Part shown: positions 7,673 to 15,987 of the stretch, piece by piece
How the letters are laid out: every line of letters starts with the position of its first letter
How positions within the stretch are numbered: the first letter of the stretch is position 1
DNA from: Candidatus Saccharimonadota bacterium
Lineage (GTDB): Bacteria; Patescibacteriota; Saccharimonadia; Saccharimonadales; UBA10212
Assembly (NCBI GenBank): GCA_016187175.1
Contig: JACPKG010000003.1
Span: forward strand, 1-46,542
Length of the DNA: 46,542 nt
Direction: 5' to 3'
Program-made: the position numbers and the translations under genes
Notes under the pieces: model-generated
What the model was told of the DNA's origin: nothing
The model's database searches: none
What the model saw: only the letters and a program-made list of their open reading frames with translations

Positions 7673-8173
7673 CTATAGATTTTGTATTTTAAATAGGAAA
7701 CCTACGATAATACCCAAAGCTGTAGCCAACCCCCCGATAATCAAAATTTTCAGGCCGCCTTTGAAAGCACTAACTCGAAGAATACGACCTTTAACGTACC
7801 CCAATAAGAATAGAGTAGCAAGAGCAGCTAATACGCTGGTGATTAGAGAGGTAGGATAATCCAGAATCAGTATTGGTGTAAGAGGAATTAAGCCTGCCAG
7901 CAAGTATGATGAGAACATCAACAGGCCACTAACGGAAGCGCTCTCGGTGTTACGATCTATTTTGTCCAATCCTTTTACGGCGTCGTCACTTAAATATTCG
8001 CCGGCACCCATAGACACAGCTTCGATGATAATCGCTACAACCCCACCAAGAATAACAAGGCGATTACTGTTGGCCCCGACGCTTAGGCCAGCTATCAAAC
8101 CGGTTGTCGAGACCAGGCTGTCTTCTACACCAAAAAGCGTACTGCGCAGGTATTCTCGTTTAATTTGTTTCAC
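7673..8173 (-). CDS. VIT1/CCC1-family metal transporter
   Basis: 166 aa, shorter than usual VIT proteins (about 230) because the cytoplasmic metal-binding helix bundle is reduced. The N-terminal signature REYLRSTLFGVEDSLVSTTGLIAGLSVG and EAVSMGAGEYLS match the family, which moves Fe2+ or Mn2+ across membranes. Five hydrophobic segments are visible. The start is GTG at 8173 with TATAAT 8 nt upstream (complement of 8182-8187), a leaderless arrangement. A second relative lies at 12142-12849. Confidence 0.88.
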   Translation of the reverse strand: MKQIKREYLRSTLFGVEDSLVSTTGLIAGLSVGANSNRLVILGGVVAIIIEAVSMGAGEYLSDDAVKGLDKIDRNTESASVSGLLMFSSYLLAGLIPLTPILILDYPTSLITSVLAALATLFLLGYVKGRILRVSAFKGGLKILIIGGLATALGIIVGFLFKIQNL

Positions 8174-8325
8174 TAGACTTTATTATAGTAGTTTTGATCG
8201 ATAAGATATAACCTGAGGAAGTTACTAGGGAATGACCTCATCGAAACATGACCTTTTAGCTCATCATAAAATTAATAACCATAGTTCATAACTCTAGATT
8301 TCACTTCATGGTCAACTGCCTCTCT

Positions 8326-8364
8326 CAATCTGCCAAGCAAACAGCGTCTTGGCCTGGCAGATTG
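8326..8364. repeat. Hairpin upstream of tRNA-Gln
   Basis: CAATCTGCC (8326-8334) pairs with GGCAGATTG (8356-8364), with an inner CCAAG/CTTGG pairing. It lies 23 nt before the tRNA in an otherwise empty stretch (8174-8387). It could be a repeat or a processing structure. Confidence 0.5.
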
Positions 8365-8387
8365 TATATGGGAAAATAAATACGTAT

Positions 8388-8461
8388 TCCGGGATCGTCT
8401 AACGGTAGGACGCTAGACTCTGGATCTGGTAATCTTGGTTCGAGCCCAAGTCCCGGAGCCA
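8388..8461 (+). tRNA. tRNA-Gln (anticodon CTG)
   Basis: A 74-nt cloverleaf. The acceptor stem TCCGGGA/TCCCGGA is perfect (7 bp). The anticodon arm is CTAGA-CTCTGGA-TCTGG with anticodon CTG, reading CAG. The T-arm contains GGTTCGAGCCC, and CCA is encoded. No intron. Confidence 0.95.
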
Positions 8462-8747
8462 TTCGACTCATCCGCTAACACTTACTCGCTCATGGCCTAC
8501 GGCCGCGAGGTGTAAAACCAAATTGAATTATTTATAGTGCTGGGGTCCTAGGATCATAGGCTCTAATCCCTCTTTTTCAGCCAGCTCTTGCAGTTTCATA
8601 AAATAGTACTATAGTTATGCTTATTCATTTATGTAATAAATATAGGCCAAAACACACAGTATGAGTAATTCGTTCATAGAACAATTCCCTCAATTTAGAA
8701 CTCCGGGCCAATTAAGAAAAGATGAAATTATATTAGGAGGAGTTGCT

Positions 8748-9971
8748 ATGACAAACGGTTTTGATAAAAAACAAGGAGATCAACCAGTACTCAATGCTAG
8801 TCCTGGAATCCTCAAAGAACCTGGCGGTAGTTCGGTAAACAACCCGCCTGCCGCAGATGAGTTGGAACCTGTTTCTTCTGAATCAGGTGGAGTAATCGTT
8901 GGAAAACCTGAAAAAATAGAAGGCACAGAAGGATTTTATAATCCAGCAGCTTGGCGGTACGTTGACAAGTACGGTGTCCCTAAGATTTGTTTATTGGGTC
9001 GTGATGTGAAAATGCCCGACCAAGCTTCTGCTACCGACGATAAACCTGTTGAATTTACTGCCGATGGAGATCCGATTGTCGGGGGCGGGCCAGATGTTGG
9101 TCCTATAGTACTTAAGGTTATAGGCCCAGATGGTAGGATTATACCCGAACTCACAAAAATAGTTTTTGAACCCAAAGTCGGGGGACCCTCGTTTGAAGAT
9201 TTCAGAGCATTATCGTTAGACGATGGCACGCTTATTTTTGGACTGACTTGGGTAGAACCCGACGGTACGCCTTTCCCTGCAATGCTGGTTACAACAACCG
9301 AAGAATTGATGGAACCAGGAACATCTGTAGAACCTAAAATTGTCAAAGATCTAGGTAGTGGCGACCAGACAACTCCCCTAGATGAAGAAGGTGTCAAAAT
9401 ACCAGGAAAAAACCTCACGCCGATTGATAGACATTCTTCAGATACAGATACGTATTCTTTCATGTTTAGGTCGCAAGGCAAAGAAAATCGTCATCGACTC
9501 CAAGTATTTTATGTTAAGGAAGGCGTAGTGACACATCGGTATGATATAAAGCTTCCTACGGATAAGGAGTGGGGTGAGTGGCAAATGGGCACGGGCGCGC
9601 CTCCAGAATGGACTGATAAGACCCGCCGAGAGGCTATTACTCTGATCCATGGGATCACAATAGTAAACGGGGAGTACGTATATACGTTCGCTTCTGCCAG
9701 GATGTATAGGGATCAAGATGACGTGCTATCGTTAGACAATATAGGCAAACCACTACTGACTTCAGCTTTGTTTGACGATGTAGTTCAACGTCATCGAGGG
9801 AGAAACGCATTTTATATTGATGGGTGGGTACCTCATCGTGACGAGGATGGCAACCTTGTTCTTCTGGAGGTGTTCGGCAGTCCAGGCGATTCACGCACGG
9901 ATAGAGTTTTCTTGGATCCGCGTGAAATAATCAGGCAATGGAAGAGGCCTGAATTGGCCGTGGCCGCTTAA
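8748..9971 (+). CDS. GH130-like glycosidase/phosphorylase-fold protein
   Basis: 407 aa. The start is the ATG at 8748 with AGGAGGA ending 6 nt upstream, although the frame is open from 8661. Residues 1-70 are low-complexity and probably disordered. The rest resembles the five-bladed beta-propeller of GH130 (mannoside phosphorylases and beta-1,2-mannosidases): YNPAAWRYVD, FEDFRALSLDDGTLIFGLT in place of the EDPR motif, and the C-terminal GTGAPPEWTD, TLIHGITIVNGEYVYTFASA. There is no signal peptide. Because the EDPR motif is changed to EDFR, activity and substrate are uncertain. It stands alone between a tRNA and tandem terminators. Confidence 0.6.
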   Translation: MTNGFDKKQGDQPVLNASPGILKEPGGSSVNNPPAADELEPVSSESGGVIVGKPEKIEGTEGFYNPAAWRYVDKYGVPKICLLGRDVKMPDQASATDDKPVEFTADGDPIVGGGPDVGPIVLKVIGPDGRIIPELTKIVFEPKVGGPSFEDFRALSLDDGTLIFGLTWVEPDGTPFPAMLVTTTEELMEPGTSVEPKIVKDLGSGDQTTPLDEEGVKIPGKNLTPIDRHSSDTDTYSFMFRSQGKENRHRLQVFYVKEGVVTHRYDIKLPTDKEWGEWQMGTGAPPEWTDKTRREAITLIHGITIVNGEYVYTFASARMYRDQDDVLSLDNIGKPLLTSALFDDVVQRHRGRNAFYIDGWVPHRDEDGNLVLLEVFGSPGDSRTDRVFLDPREIIRQWKRPELAVAA

Positions 9972-10063
9972 CTTAAAGTAAGAACAGAGTTTTTGCTGTC
10001 GAATTGTCCAGACCGGTAGGCTCAGCCAATAATTTCTTGACAGGCTTTTGATCATATGCCACC

Positions 10064-10133
10064 ATGCTAGGCATGCGCAACCAACTAATTAGTGAGGTAA
10101 TCATTATTAACCCAGCCTAGCGGGTAGTTTTTT
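10064..10133 (+). promoter_or_regulatory. Possible Val/Ile leader peptide with attenuator
   Basis: An 18-codon ORF (10064-10120) reads MLGMRNQLISEVIIINPA and its TAG stop lies inside a terminator hairpin (ACCC 10110-10113 and GGGT 10122-10125, GC/GC inside, then TTTTTT). A run of Val-Ile-Ile-Ile codons just before a terminator upstream of acetolactate synthase is how ilv attenuators are built. Against it: no ribosome-binding site is clear, and ilvB has its own promoter further down. The hairpin may simply end the upstream gene. Confidence 0.35.
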
Positions 10134-10153
10134 GCATATTACAAACGAAAAAT

Positions 10154-10180
10154 AACTCCCGCAAAATGCGGGAGTTTTTA
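10154..10180 (+). terminator. Intrinsic terminator before ilvB
   Basis: AACTCCCGC (10154-10162) pairs with GCGGGAGTT (10168-10176), 9 bp and a 5-nt loop, followed by TTTA. It is the second of two tandem terminators downstream of the GH130-like gene. Confidence 0.85.
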
Positions 10181-10200
10181 TATCAAGCAGGCCAAATCAT

Positions 10201-10229
10201 TTGCTTAAATATGAAAATAATGAGATAAT
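10201..10229 (+). promoter_or_regulatory. ilvB promoter (leaderless type)
   Basis: TTGCTT (10201-10206), 17-nt spacer, GATAAT (10224-10229), and ATG at 10241. The predicted start of transcription is within about 5 nt of the AUG. Confidence 0.6.
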
Positions 10230-10240
10230 AAAGAAAAGTA

Positions 10241-12040
10241 ATGAGACGTAATTATACCGGCGCTGAAGCCACGATAAAAACCCTTGAAGAACTAGGGGTA
10301 ACGTACATATTTGGCCTTTCGGGCGGAGCCATCCTACCGTTTACTGATGCTGTTCACAGACTTGCAACAGCTGGTGAGAGCGAAATTAATTTGGTTTATA
10401 CGCGTCACGAGCAAGGCGCGATTCATATGGCCGAAGGTTACACCAGTGCCAGCGGTAAACCTGGGGTGGTGTTGGTAACTAGCGGCCCGGGTGCCGGTAA
10501 TATAATATCCGGCTTGCTGGACGCTAAGCTAGACAGACGGCCAGTGCTGGCAATCACCGGCCAAGTCCCCACCTATATGATCAATAAAGAGGGTTTTCAA
10601 GAGGCTCCTGTCATGGCTATATCTAGACCGCTGGTGAAGTGGAATCACCAACCCAAGGATTCCAATAAACTGCCAAGAGCTGTAGTTAAAGCGTTACGTA
10701 TCGCAACCAGCGGTCGCCCGGGTCCAGTTTTACTTGATGTACCGAAAAATATTGGCGAAGGAGATTTTACGGGAAGTCTAGAGCTAGCAATTGAGCGACC
10801 CGGCAAACTTGCTAAAATTAATCCTTACAAAGCCGTAATCAGGGCTAGGGATGCTATTAGAGAATATAGGGCTAACAAGGCTACCGGGGCTATTGTCAAG
10901 GCCTGGCGGACGGCCGAGAGGCCAGTTATATTAGCCGGTCATGGTGTATTAATTTCGGGAGGTACTGAAGAGTTACTAAAATTGGCAGAACAAGAAGATA
11001 CACCTGTTACTACAACTTTATTGGGTAAAGGCGCTTTTCCGGAAACTCATAGACTTAGCCTGGGAATGTTAGGCATGCACGGCACAGCTTATGCTAACAA
11101 AGCCATTTTAGGAGCTGACTTTGTACTTAATCTCGGCTCGCGCTTTGATGATCGGATCGTTGGTGATCCCAAGAAGTTTTGCAAAGGCGCCTTTATAGCC
11201 CACGTTGATATTGATCGCACACAATTTGGTAAGATGATTAAGCCAAACAAGAAAGTTGCCACTGACGGTCGTATATTTATCAAAACAATCCTTGGTGAAT
11301 TGGCCTTAAATGGCAAAGAGAAACGGTCTGACCGCTCTAAATGGAATGAAAAAATCGAAGAATTTAAGGTGCAATACCCTCTGAGCTATGAAACCAGCCA
11401 AGGACTGACAGCCCAAGAAGTGATTGACGCCGTTTATAAAGTCAGTGGTGGCGATGCCATCGTAACGGCCGACGTCGGCCAGCACCAAATGTGGGCTGCC
11501 CAGTTTTATAAAACCAATAGACCCAACCACTGGATAACTTCTGGGGGTGCCGGCACTATGGGTTTTGGTTTGCCGGCGGCTATCGGGGCTCAATTTGCGA
11601 AACCTCATGAACAAGTTATTGCTTTTGTCGGCGACGGCGGTTTTCAAATGACGTCGTATGAACTAACTACTGCCCGTAAACATAATCTGCCAATCAAAGT
11701 AATTATCTTAGACAATCAATATTTAGGCATGGTCCGTCAATGGCAAGAAGTTTTTTACGATGACCGCGAAAGTGCAGTGAACCTGGAAGATAACCCTGAT
11801 TTTGTAATGTTGGCTGAGAGCCATGGCGCAGTCGCAATAAGAGTTGAGGATCGTGAAGATCTGCAGGCAGCGCTGGAAAAAGCTTTCTCAGTTAATGATC
11901 GACCGGTAGTTGTGCACGCTTGTGTTAATAAAACCGATAATGTTTACCCTTTTATTCCTTCAGGAAGACCATACACCGATATGCTCTTAGGGCCACCGCC
12001 ACCAAATGAAAAATTGCCAACTCCGACGGGAAGCACATAG
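10241..12040 (+). CDS. ilvB: Acetolactate synthase, large (catalytic) subunit
   Basis: 599 aa. A ThDP enzyme that joins two pyruvates to acetolactate (or pyruvate with 2-oxobutyrate) as the first step of branched-chain amino-acid synthesis. The three domains are in order: the N-terminal ThDP domain with catalytic E57 in YTRHEQGAIHMAEGY and SGPGAGN; the FAD-binding central domain from about residue 215; and the C-terminal ThDP-Mg site GDGGFQMTSYEL...LDNQYLGMVRQWQ. No small subunit ilvN and no ilvC, ilvD or leuABCD lie in the window, so the enzyme may act alone or feed acetoin formation. Length is slightly long for the family. Confidence 0.95.
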   Translation: MRRNYTGAEATIKTLEELGVTYIFGLSGGAILPFTDAVHRLATAGESEINLVYTRHEQGAIHMAEGYTSASGKPGVVLVTSGPGAGNIISGLLDAKLDRRPVLAITGQVPTYMINKEGFQEAPVMAISRPLVKWNHQPKDSNKLPRAVVKALRIATSGRPGPVLLDVPKNIGEGDFTGSLELAIERPGKLAKINPYKAVIRARDAIREYRANKATGAIVKAWRTAERPVILAGHGVLISGGTEELLKLAEQEDTPVTTTLLGKGAFPETHRLSLGMLGMHGTAYANKAILGADFVLNLGSRFDDRIVGDPKKFCKGAFIAHVDIDRTQFGKMIKPNKKVATDGRIFIKTILGELALNGKEKRSDRSKWNEKIEEFKVQYPLSYETSQGLTAQEVIDAVYKVSGGDAIVTADVGQHQMWAAQFYKTNRPNHWITSGGAGTMGFGLPAAIGAQFAKPHEQVIAFVGDGGFQMTSYELTTARKHNLPIKVIILDNQYLGMVRQWQEVFYDDRESAVNLEDNPDFVMLAESHGAVAIRVEDREDLQAALEKAFSVNDRPVVVHACVNKTDNVYPFIPSGRPYTDMLLGPPPPNEKLPTPTGST

Positions 12041-12141
12041 CAAATACAGCTACTAATGAAGCCCGCTCATCTTTCATATAAGGCTGGCGTTGACTGCTTG
12101 ACTGAGCGCCTCTAAAATAAACAATTGTTAATATGACTTAA

Positions 12142-12849
12142 AATAAACATGATCTTTATGAGGACCATGGCCAAAGCATAGGCCCAAAACTAAACAAGCT
12201 GCGAGCGGCGGTACTGGGAGCCAATAACGGCATAGTTTCTATTTCTGGTCTGGTGGTTGGCGTCGCCGGAGCTACCGATTCCAAAGTGGTTATTTTGACC
12301 GCTGGTGTAGCTGGTCTGATCGCTGGTGGCATATCAATGGCGGCTGGTGAGTACGTGTCGGTTAGCAGCCAACGTGACACGGAGCGGGCTCTGCTGCACC
12401 AAGAAAAATTTGAGCTTAAAAACTACCCCAAAGGTGAGTTTCATGAGCTGGTAAAACTCTACCAAGATAAAGGCTTAACCCAAGCCACTGCCAACAAGGT
12501 AGCTAGCGAACTAACAGACCGCGATGTCTTTATGGCTCATGCTGATGCCGAGCATAGCATAGACCCGGATGAGCTGGTTAACCCCTGTCAGGCGGCCATC
12601 GCCTCAACCGCGTCGTTTTTGGCCGGAGCCGCCATTCCGCTAATTGCCATTACTGGGCCGCCGGCCAATATGCGCATACCGATAGCCTTTGTGTCAGCTG
12701 TTATTGCACTTATACTCACTGGTACGCTGAGCGCTAAAGTTGGCAAAGCTCCGGTCTTGCCAGCCATCGCCAGAGTTGTATCTGGAGGCTTGATAGCTAT
12801 GGTTATCACTTTTAGTATCGGCAGTTTGCTTGGCGCCAGCAATATATAG
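12142..12849 (+). CDS. VIT-family metal transporter, start codon lost
   Basis: From about 12148 the frame encodes a typical VIT N-terminus (DLYEDHGQSIGPKLNKLRAAVLGANNGIVSISGLVVGV), then GGISMAAGEYVSVSSQRDTE, a cytoplasmic acidic helix region (RDVFMAHADAEHSIDPDEL) and three C-terminal membrane helices. This is full family length. However, no ATG, GTG or TTG occurs in frame before the GTG at 12253, which would remove the first helix. The only upstream ATG in frame (12133) is followed two codons later by TAA (12139). The gene is therefore either disabled by a nonsense change or small indel at its 5' end, or mis-assembled there. Confidence 0.75.
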   Translation, partial: NKHDLYEDHGQSIGPKLNKLRAAVLGANNGIVSISGLVVGVAGATDSKVVILTAGVAGLIAGGISMAAGEYVSVSSQRDTERALLHQEKFELKNYPKGEFHELVKLYQDKGLTQATANKVASELTDRDVFMAHADAEHSIDPDELVNPCQAAIASTASFLAGAAIPLIAITGPPANMRIPIAFVSAVIALILTGTLSAKVGKAPVLPAIARVVSGGLIAMVITFSIGSLLGASNI

Positions 12850-13218
12850 ATTGACCTCATAGAGACGTGCTGTCTTCTTCACACAACAATTTCGTCAGCC
12901 AGTTATTATTCCTTTCCAAAAGATATGCTCTAGACCCATAGGTTCCGCCAATTTACGCCGGCTCATACCAAAGCAAAACATTATCTGATTTAAACCCCCT
13001 TATTCCTGGAAGCTTAAGATTACCTGACTCTCAAAACATAGCTTACTAGACAATATTTTTGCCGTTTACAAGGAGGCTCATTGTAAACTTGTAAACAATG
13101 GATGAGTCACGCCTTAGGCGATGGGGTTTGATGGAGGTTTTTAGAGTCCGATGGGATTAACATGATAGTATTTAAGTTAAATTTTATAATATAAGCTAGT
13201 AATTACGGAGAGAAGTAA
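12850..13218. other. Long intergenic region with repeated GTTTACAA motif
   Basis: 369 bases without a convincing gene. It contains GTTTACAA (13064-13071) facing two direct TTGTAAAC copies (13081-13088 and 13089-13096), which could be an operator-like inverted repeat. TATAAT at 13185-13190 is probably the -10 of the downstream gene. No RNA gene recognised. Confidence 0.4.
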
Positions 13219-13509
13219 ATGAGTCAACCAATGGAAGTACGGCAAGAGCTGAGAGATCAAGTAGCAGAGCTTGCTGGAAGCTATCCAGAAAACGCCGAGG
13301 CTACGGTGGTTCTCAGGGGTTTATACAGGCTTTATTTTGATAGAAAATCTGACGCAAATCCTAGAGAGAAGGGATTTTTGTTGTCTGCAGGTTATAACTT
13401 TTCTAGGTCTGCCGGTTTTCCTTTCCAACAAAATAATGAAATTTTTCGAGAAGAAGCCGCTAGACTCTACACGCCTCCACAGCAAGCTGGCGTCACACCC
13501 CAAGCATAA
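13219..13509 (+). CDS. Hypothetical protein
   Basis: 96 aa, starting at an ATG with CGGAGAG about 8 nt upstream and TATAAT 28 nt upstream. The N-terminal part looks helical (VRQELRDQVAELAGSYPENAEATVVLRGLYRLYFDRKS). The C-terminus is Gln/Pro-rich. No membrane segment, signal peptide or known motif. It stands alone between a VIT gene and the IS1595 remnant. Confidence 0.6.
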   Translation: MSQPMEVRQELRDQVAELAGSYPENAEATVVLRGLYRLYFDRKSDANPREKGFLLSAGYNFSRSAGFPFQQNNEIFREEAARLYTPPQQAGVTPQA

Positions 13510-13592
13510 AAGTGCTCATACTTCATGCTGGCTGATGAAGACGCGTTAGCTATTGAGATTGAAGCCGCTGATAAATGAGGATAGCTAAATAC

Positions 13593-14486
13593 GGCTCAGT
13601 CAACTAACATGGAACAAGACTCATAGCTAGGTAGTTTTGCGGACTTTTCAAGAGCTCTGGGAAGTTATGCCTGGCTTCCCATTCTTTTAAGATGACATCC
13701 AGGTATTTGGTCGGTACACAGCCATAGAGTTTTCTAAGGTAACGCTTGAGAGCACTCCAGACTTTCTCTACGGGGTTAGTGCCGGCATACCTGCCCAGGC
13801 TATGGTTCCAGGACTCATGGGAGTCACCATAAAACTCTAGCTTCTCATAGCCCCACCAGGCATCAGTCACCACTAAAGCACCCTCTTTAAACTGCTTCAC
13901 TAACAAAACTGGTTAAGACTTCGGCTGAGCGATTGGCTATAGCCTGCAATTTTAGCTGGTTATCCAGGGCAATGGCCCCAGCCACGATGACCTGGTCCTG
14001 CTTACTCCGGAGTTTACCAAAATAGGATTCGTCACTGATGACTACCTCCGCCAGCACAGCTTTGGCTGAACTCGGCAAGTTAGTCCTGAAACGGCTATAC
14101 CAACGGGCAACTGTGGTGTAGCTGACTCGAGCTAGCAACCTAGCCGTATCCGGACTCTTACGGTTCTGCGCCAGTACCACAGCAGGACGAACAGCTGCCG
14201 GGGTGACAGTTTCAGGCCATACAGCCAGCTGCCACGGTAGGCCGTAGACCTGAGCTTTTTGCGGCAGAACTTGCACCACAGATACTTGCCTTGCTAGTTC
14301 TCTGCCAGGCAGCTACTGCAGCCTGGACAAGCTAGGCCTTCACCGAACACTAAGTTGTTAAGGATCCGCCAGCACTTTAGATTACTAACATAGACTGGTA
14401 ATTTGTTCATTGGGACAACTCCTCTTGAATTAAGTTAGTTTTACCAACCTAATTCTACGAGTTGTTCCACTTTAGTTTAACGAGCC
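13593..14486 (-). mobile_element. IS1595-family insertion sequence, degraded
   Basis: 894 bp bounded by imperfect terminal inverted repeats. The left end is GGCTCAGTCAACTAACATGG from 13593; the right end, read inward from 14486 on the other strand, is GGCTCGTTAAACTAAAGTGG. Similarity continues through GGAACAA and CTCRTAG. No clear target duplication remains (the flanking 8-mers differ). The single transposase inside is broken, so the copy is an old non-autonomous relic. Confidence 0.8.
13604..14410 (-). pseudogene. IS1595-family transposase, multiply disrupted
   Basis: Reading from 14410: MNKLPVYVSNLKCWRILNNL and a CPGC zinc-ribbon half, then an in-frame TAG. A second frame carries the other zinc-ribbon half (WCKFCRKKLRS) and ends in WYWRR. 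A third frame (13887-14279) supplies NRKSPDTARLLARVSYTTVARWYSRF and the first catalytic region VISDESYFGK. A fourth (13604-13906) supplies VVTDAWWGYEKL and NPVEKVWSALKRYLRKLYG. This order matches ISXO2/IS1595 DDE transposases. At least one nonsense codon and two or three frameshifts make it inactive. Confidence 0.85.
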
Positions 14487-14583
14487 ATTTGCTGGACTGT
14501 AAATCAGTATAAAGCCGGTGCTATAATTGGCTAGCTCAGCAAGTTTATAGGGGTGAAGTGCTTAAGCTAAACGGAATGTAGAT

Positions 14584-15987
14584 ATGATAGTAATGAAGTT
14601 TGGTGGGAGCTCGGTGGGCGACACCAGGCGTATACAGCGAGTAGCTCAACTAATCAACGAGCTGCAAGCTAAAGAACCGGTTGTGGTTGTGGTGTCGGCC
14701 ATCGGTGGTGTGACTGATTTGCTGCTTACTGCAGCCACGGCGGCCGCTGGCAAAAACCAATCCAAGCTCACTGAGAGTCTTAAGTCCTTAAGGGGTCTTC
14801 ATTTGCAAGTGGCAGCAGGCTTAAAGTTAACGCAGTCGGCCCAAACTGAGCTTAACGATTTAGTTGATGAAAGACTTGCTAAAGCGGGACAATTACTGCA
14901 GAGTGTCTACACTCTTGGTGAGTTAACTCCTAGAGCGCTTGATGCTATTTTATCGTACGGTGAAAGGCTAAATATCCATCTAGTGGCTAACGCCATAGGA
15001 CCCAAAGCTCGTCCGTTGGAGGCCAGCAACTTTATTGTCACTGACGATCGTTTTGGCGCAGCCCAGCCTCAGCTGGAAAAATCTGTCAGGCGAACAAAGT
15101 TGGTAATTTCGCCACTTATAAAACGTAATTTTATTCCAGTCGTCACTGGTTATATTGGCGCCACAGCTGAAGGTGTCATAACCACTCTTGGCCGGGGCGG
15201 TTCTGACTATTCAGCGACTATTTTAGGCTACTGTCTGGGCGCCAGAGAAGTCTGGATTTGGACGGATGTCGATGGCGTGATGACGGCCGATCCAAAAGTC
15301 GTTAGAGATGCCCACACTATTGCTGAGCTTACCTACAACGAAGCCGCCGAGCTTTCTTACTTTGGAGCTAAGGTACTGCATCCTCTTACAATGGTTCCGG
15401 TCGCCCTTAAAAATATACCAATCCGGATTAAAAATACTTTTAAGCCTGAAATTGAAGGCACCAAAATCGCCAAAAAAATTTCTGAAAACGGAACCAGTAC
15501 CAAGGCCATTGCCACGATTGGCAACCTTTCATTGATTACCGTTCAGGGTAAAGGCATGTTGGGCGTACCCGGAGTAGCGGCCAGAATGTTTGACGCCATC
15601 GCCGCAGAGGAAATTAATGTGATGTTTATTTCTCAGGCCTCATCGGAGTTTAACATTTCTTTCGTCGTCCAGTACGGCGATGGTCGCCACGCGGTTAAAG
15701 TACTTAAAGAAATCTTTCGATACGAGCTTGATATCAGAACCATTGAGACTGTCAAAATTGAAGAAAATCTGGCTATTATCGCCGTTGTGGGTGAAGGTAT
15801 GAGAGGACATCCTGGTATTGCCGGCCAAACGTTTTCGGCGCTTGGTAATGCTAAAGTGAACATTATCGCTATAGCTCAGGGTTCTTCGGAGCGCAATATA
15901 TCGCTGGTTATTCACCAGCACGAAGTGCCCAAAGCTGTTAAAAGCATACATAATCAATTCCATCTAGCTAAGAAACAAAATGGTTAA
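14584..15987 (+). CDS. thrA/lysC: Aspartate kinase
   Basis: 467 aa. Phosphorylates aspartate as the first step towards Lys, Thr and Met. The N-terminal kinase domain starts with MIVMKFGGSSVGDT (KFGGSS at residues 5-10) and includes TTLGRGGSDYSATILG and WTDVDGVMTADP. Two ACT domains at the C-terminus (from ITVQGKGMLGVPGVAARMFDAI and from AVVGEGMRGHPGIAGQTFSAL) suggest feedback inhibition. Sequence and length match the N-terminal half of bifunctional ThrA/MetL. Its stop overlaps the downstream homoserine dehydrogenase start (ATGGTTAA, 8 nt), so the pair is translationally coupled. Confidence 0.94.
   Translation: MIVMKFGGSSVGDTRRIQRVAQLINELQAKEPVVVVVSAIGGVTDLLLTAATAAAGKNQSKLTESLKSLRGLHLQVAAGLKLTQSAQTELNDLVDERLAKAGQLLQSVYTLGELTPRALDAILSYGERLNIHLVANAIGPKARPLEASNFIVTDDRFGAAQPQLEKSVRRTKLVISPLIKRNFIPVVTGYIGATAEGVITTLGRGGSDYSATILGYCLGAREVWIWTDVDGVMTADPKVVRDAHTIAELTYNEAAELSYFGAKVLHPLTMVPVALKNIPIRIKNTFKPEIEGTKIAKKISENGTSTKAIATIGNLSLITVQGKGMLGVPGVAARMFDAIAAEEINVMFISQASSEFNISFVVQYGDGRHAVKVLKEIFRYELDIRTIETVKIEENLAIIAVVGEGMRGHPGIAGQTFSALGNAKVNIIAIAQGSSERNISLVIHQHEVPKAVKSIHNQFHLAKKQNG

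Noticed and set aside
8661-8747. Extended N-terminus of the GH130-like protein
   Set aside because: The strong AGGAGGA site 6 nt before ATG 8748 marks the start; the upstream part has no ribosome-binding site.
10037-10042. TTGACA as a promoter for the ilvB leader peptide
   Set aside because: No -10 at 16-18 nt, and a start there would lie after the leader ATG.
13593-14486. IS1595 element as an active transposon
   Set aside because: Transposase has a nonsense codon and several frameshifts, inverted repeats are imperfect and no target duplication remains.
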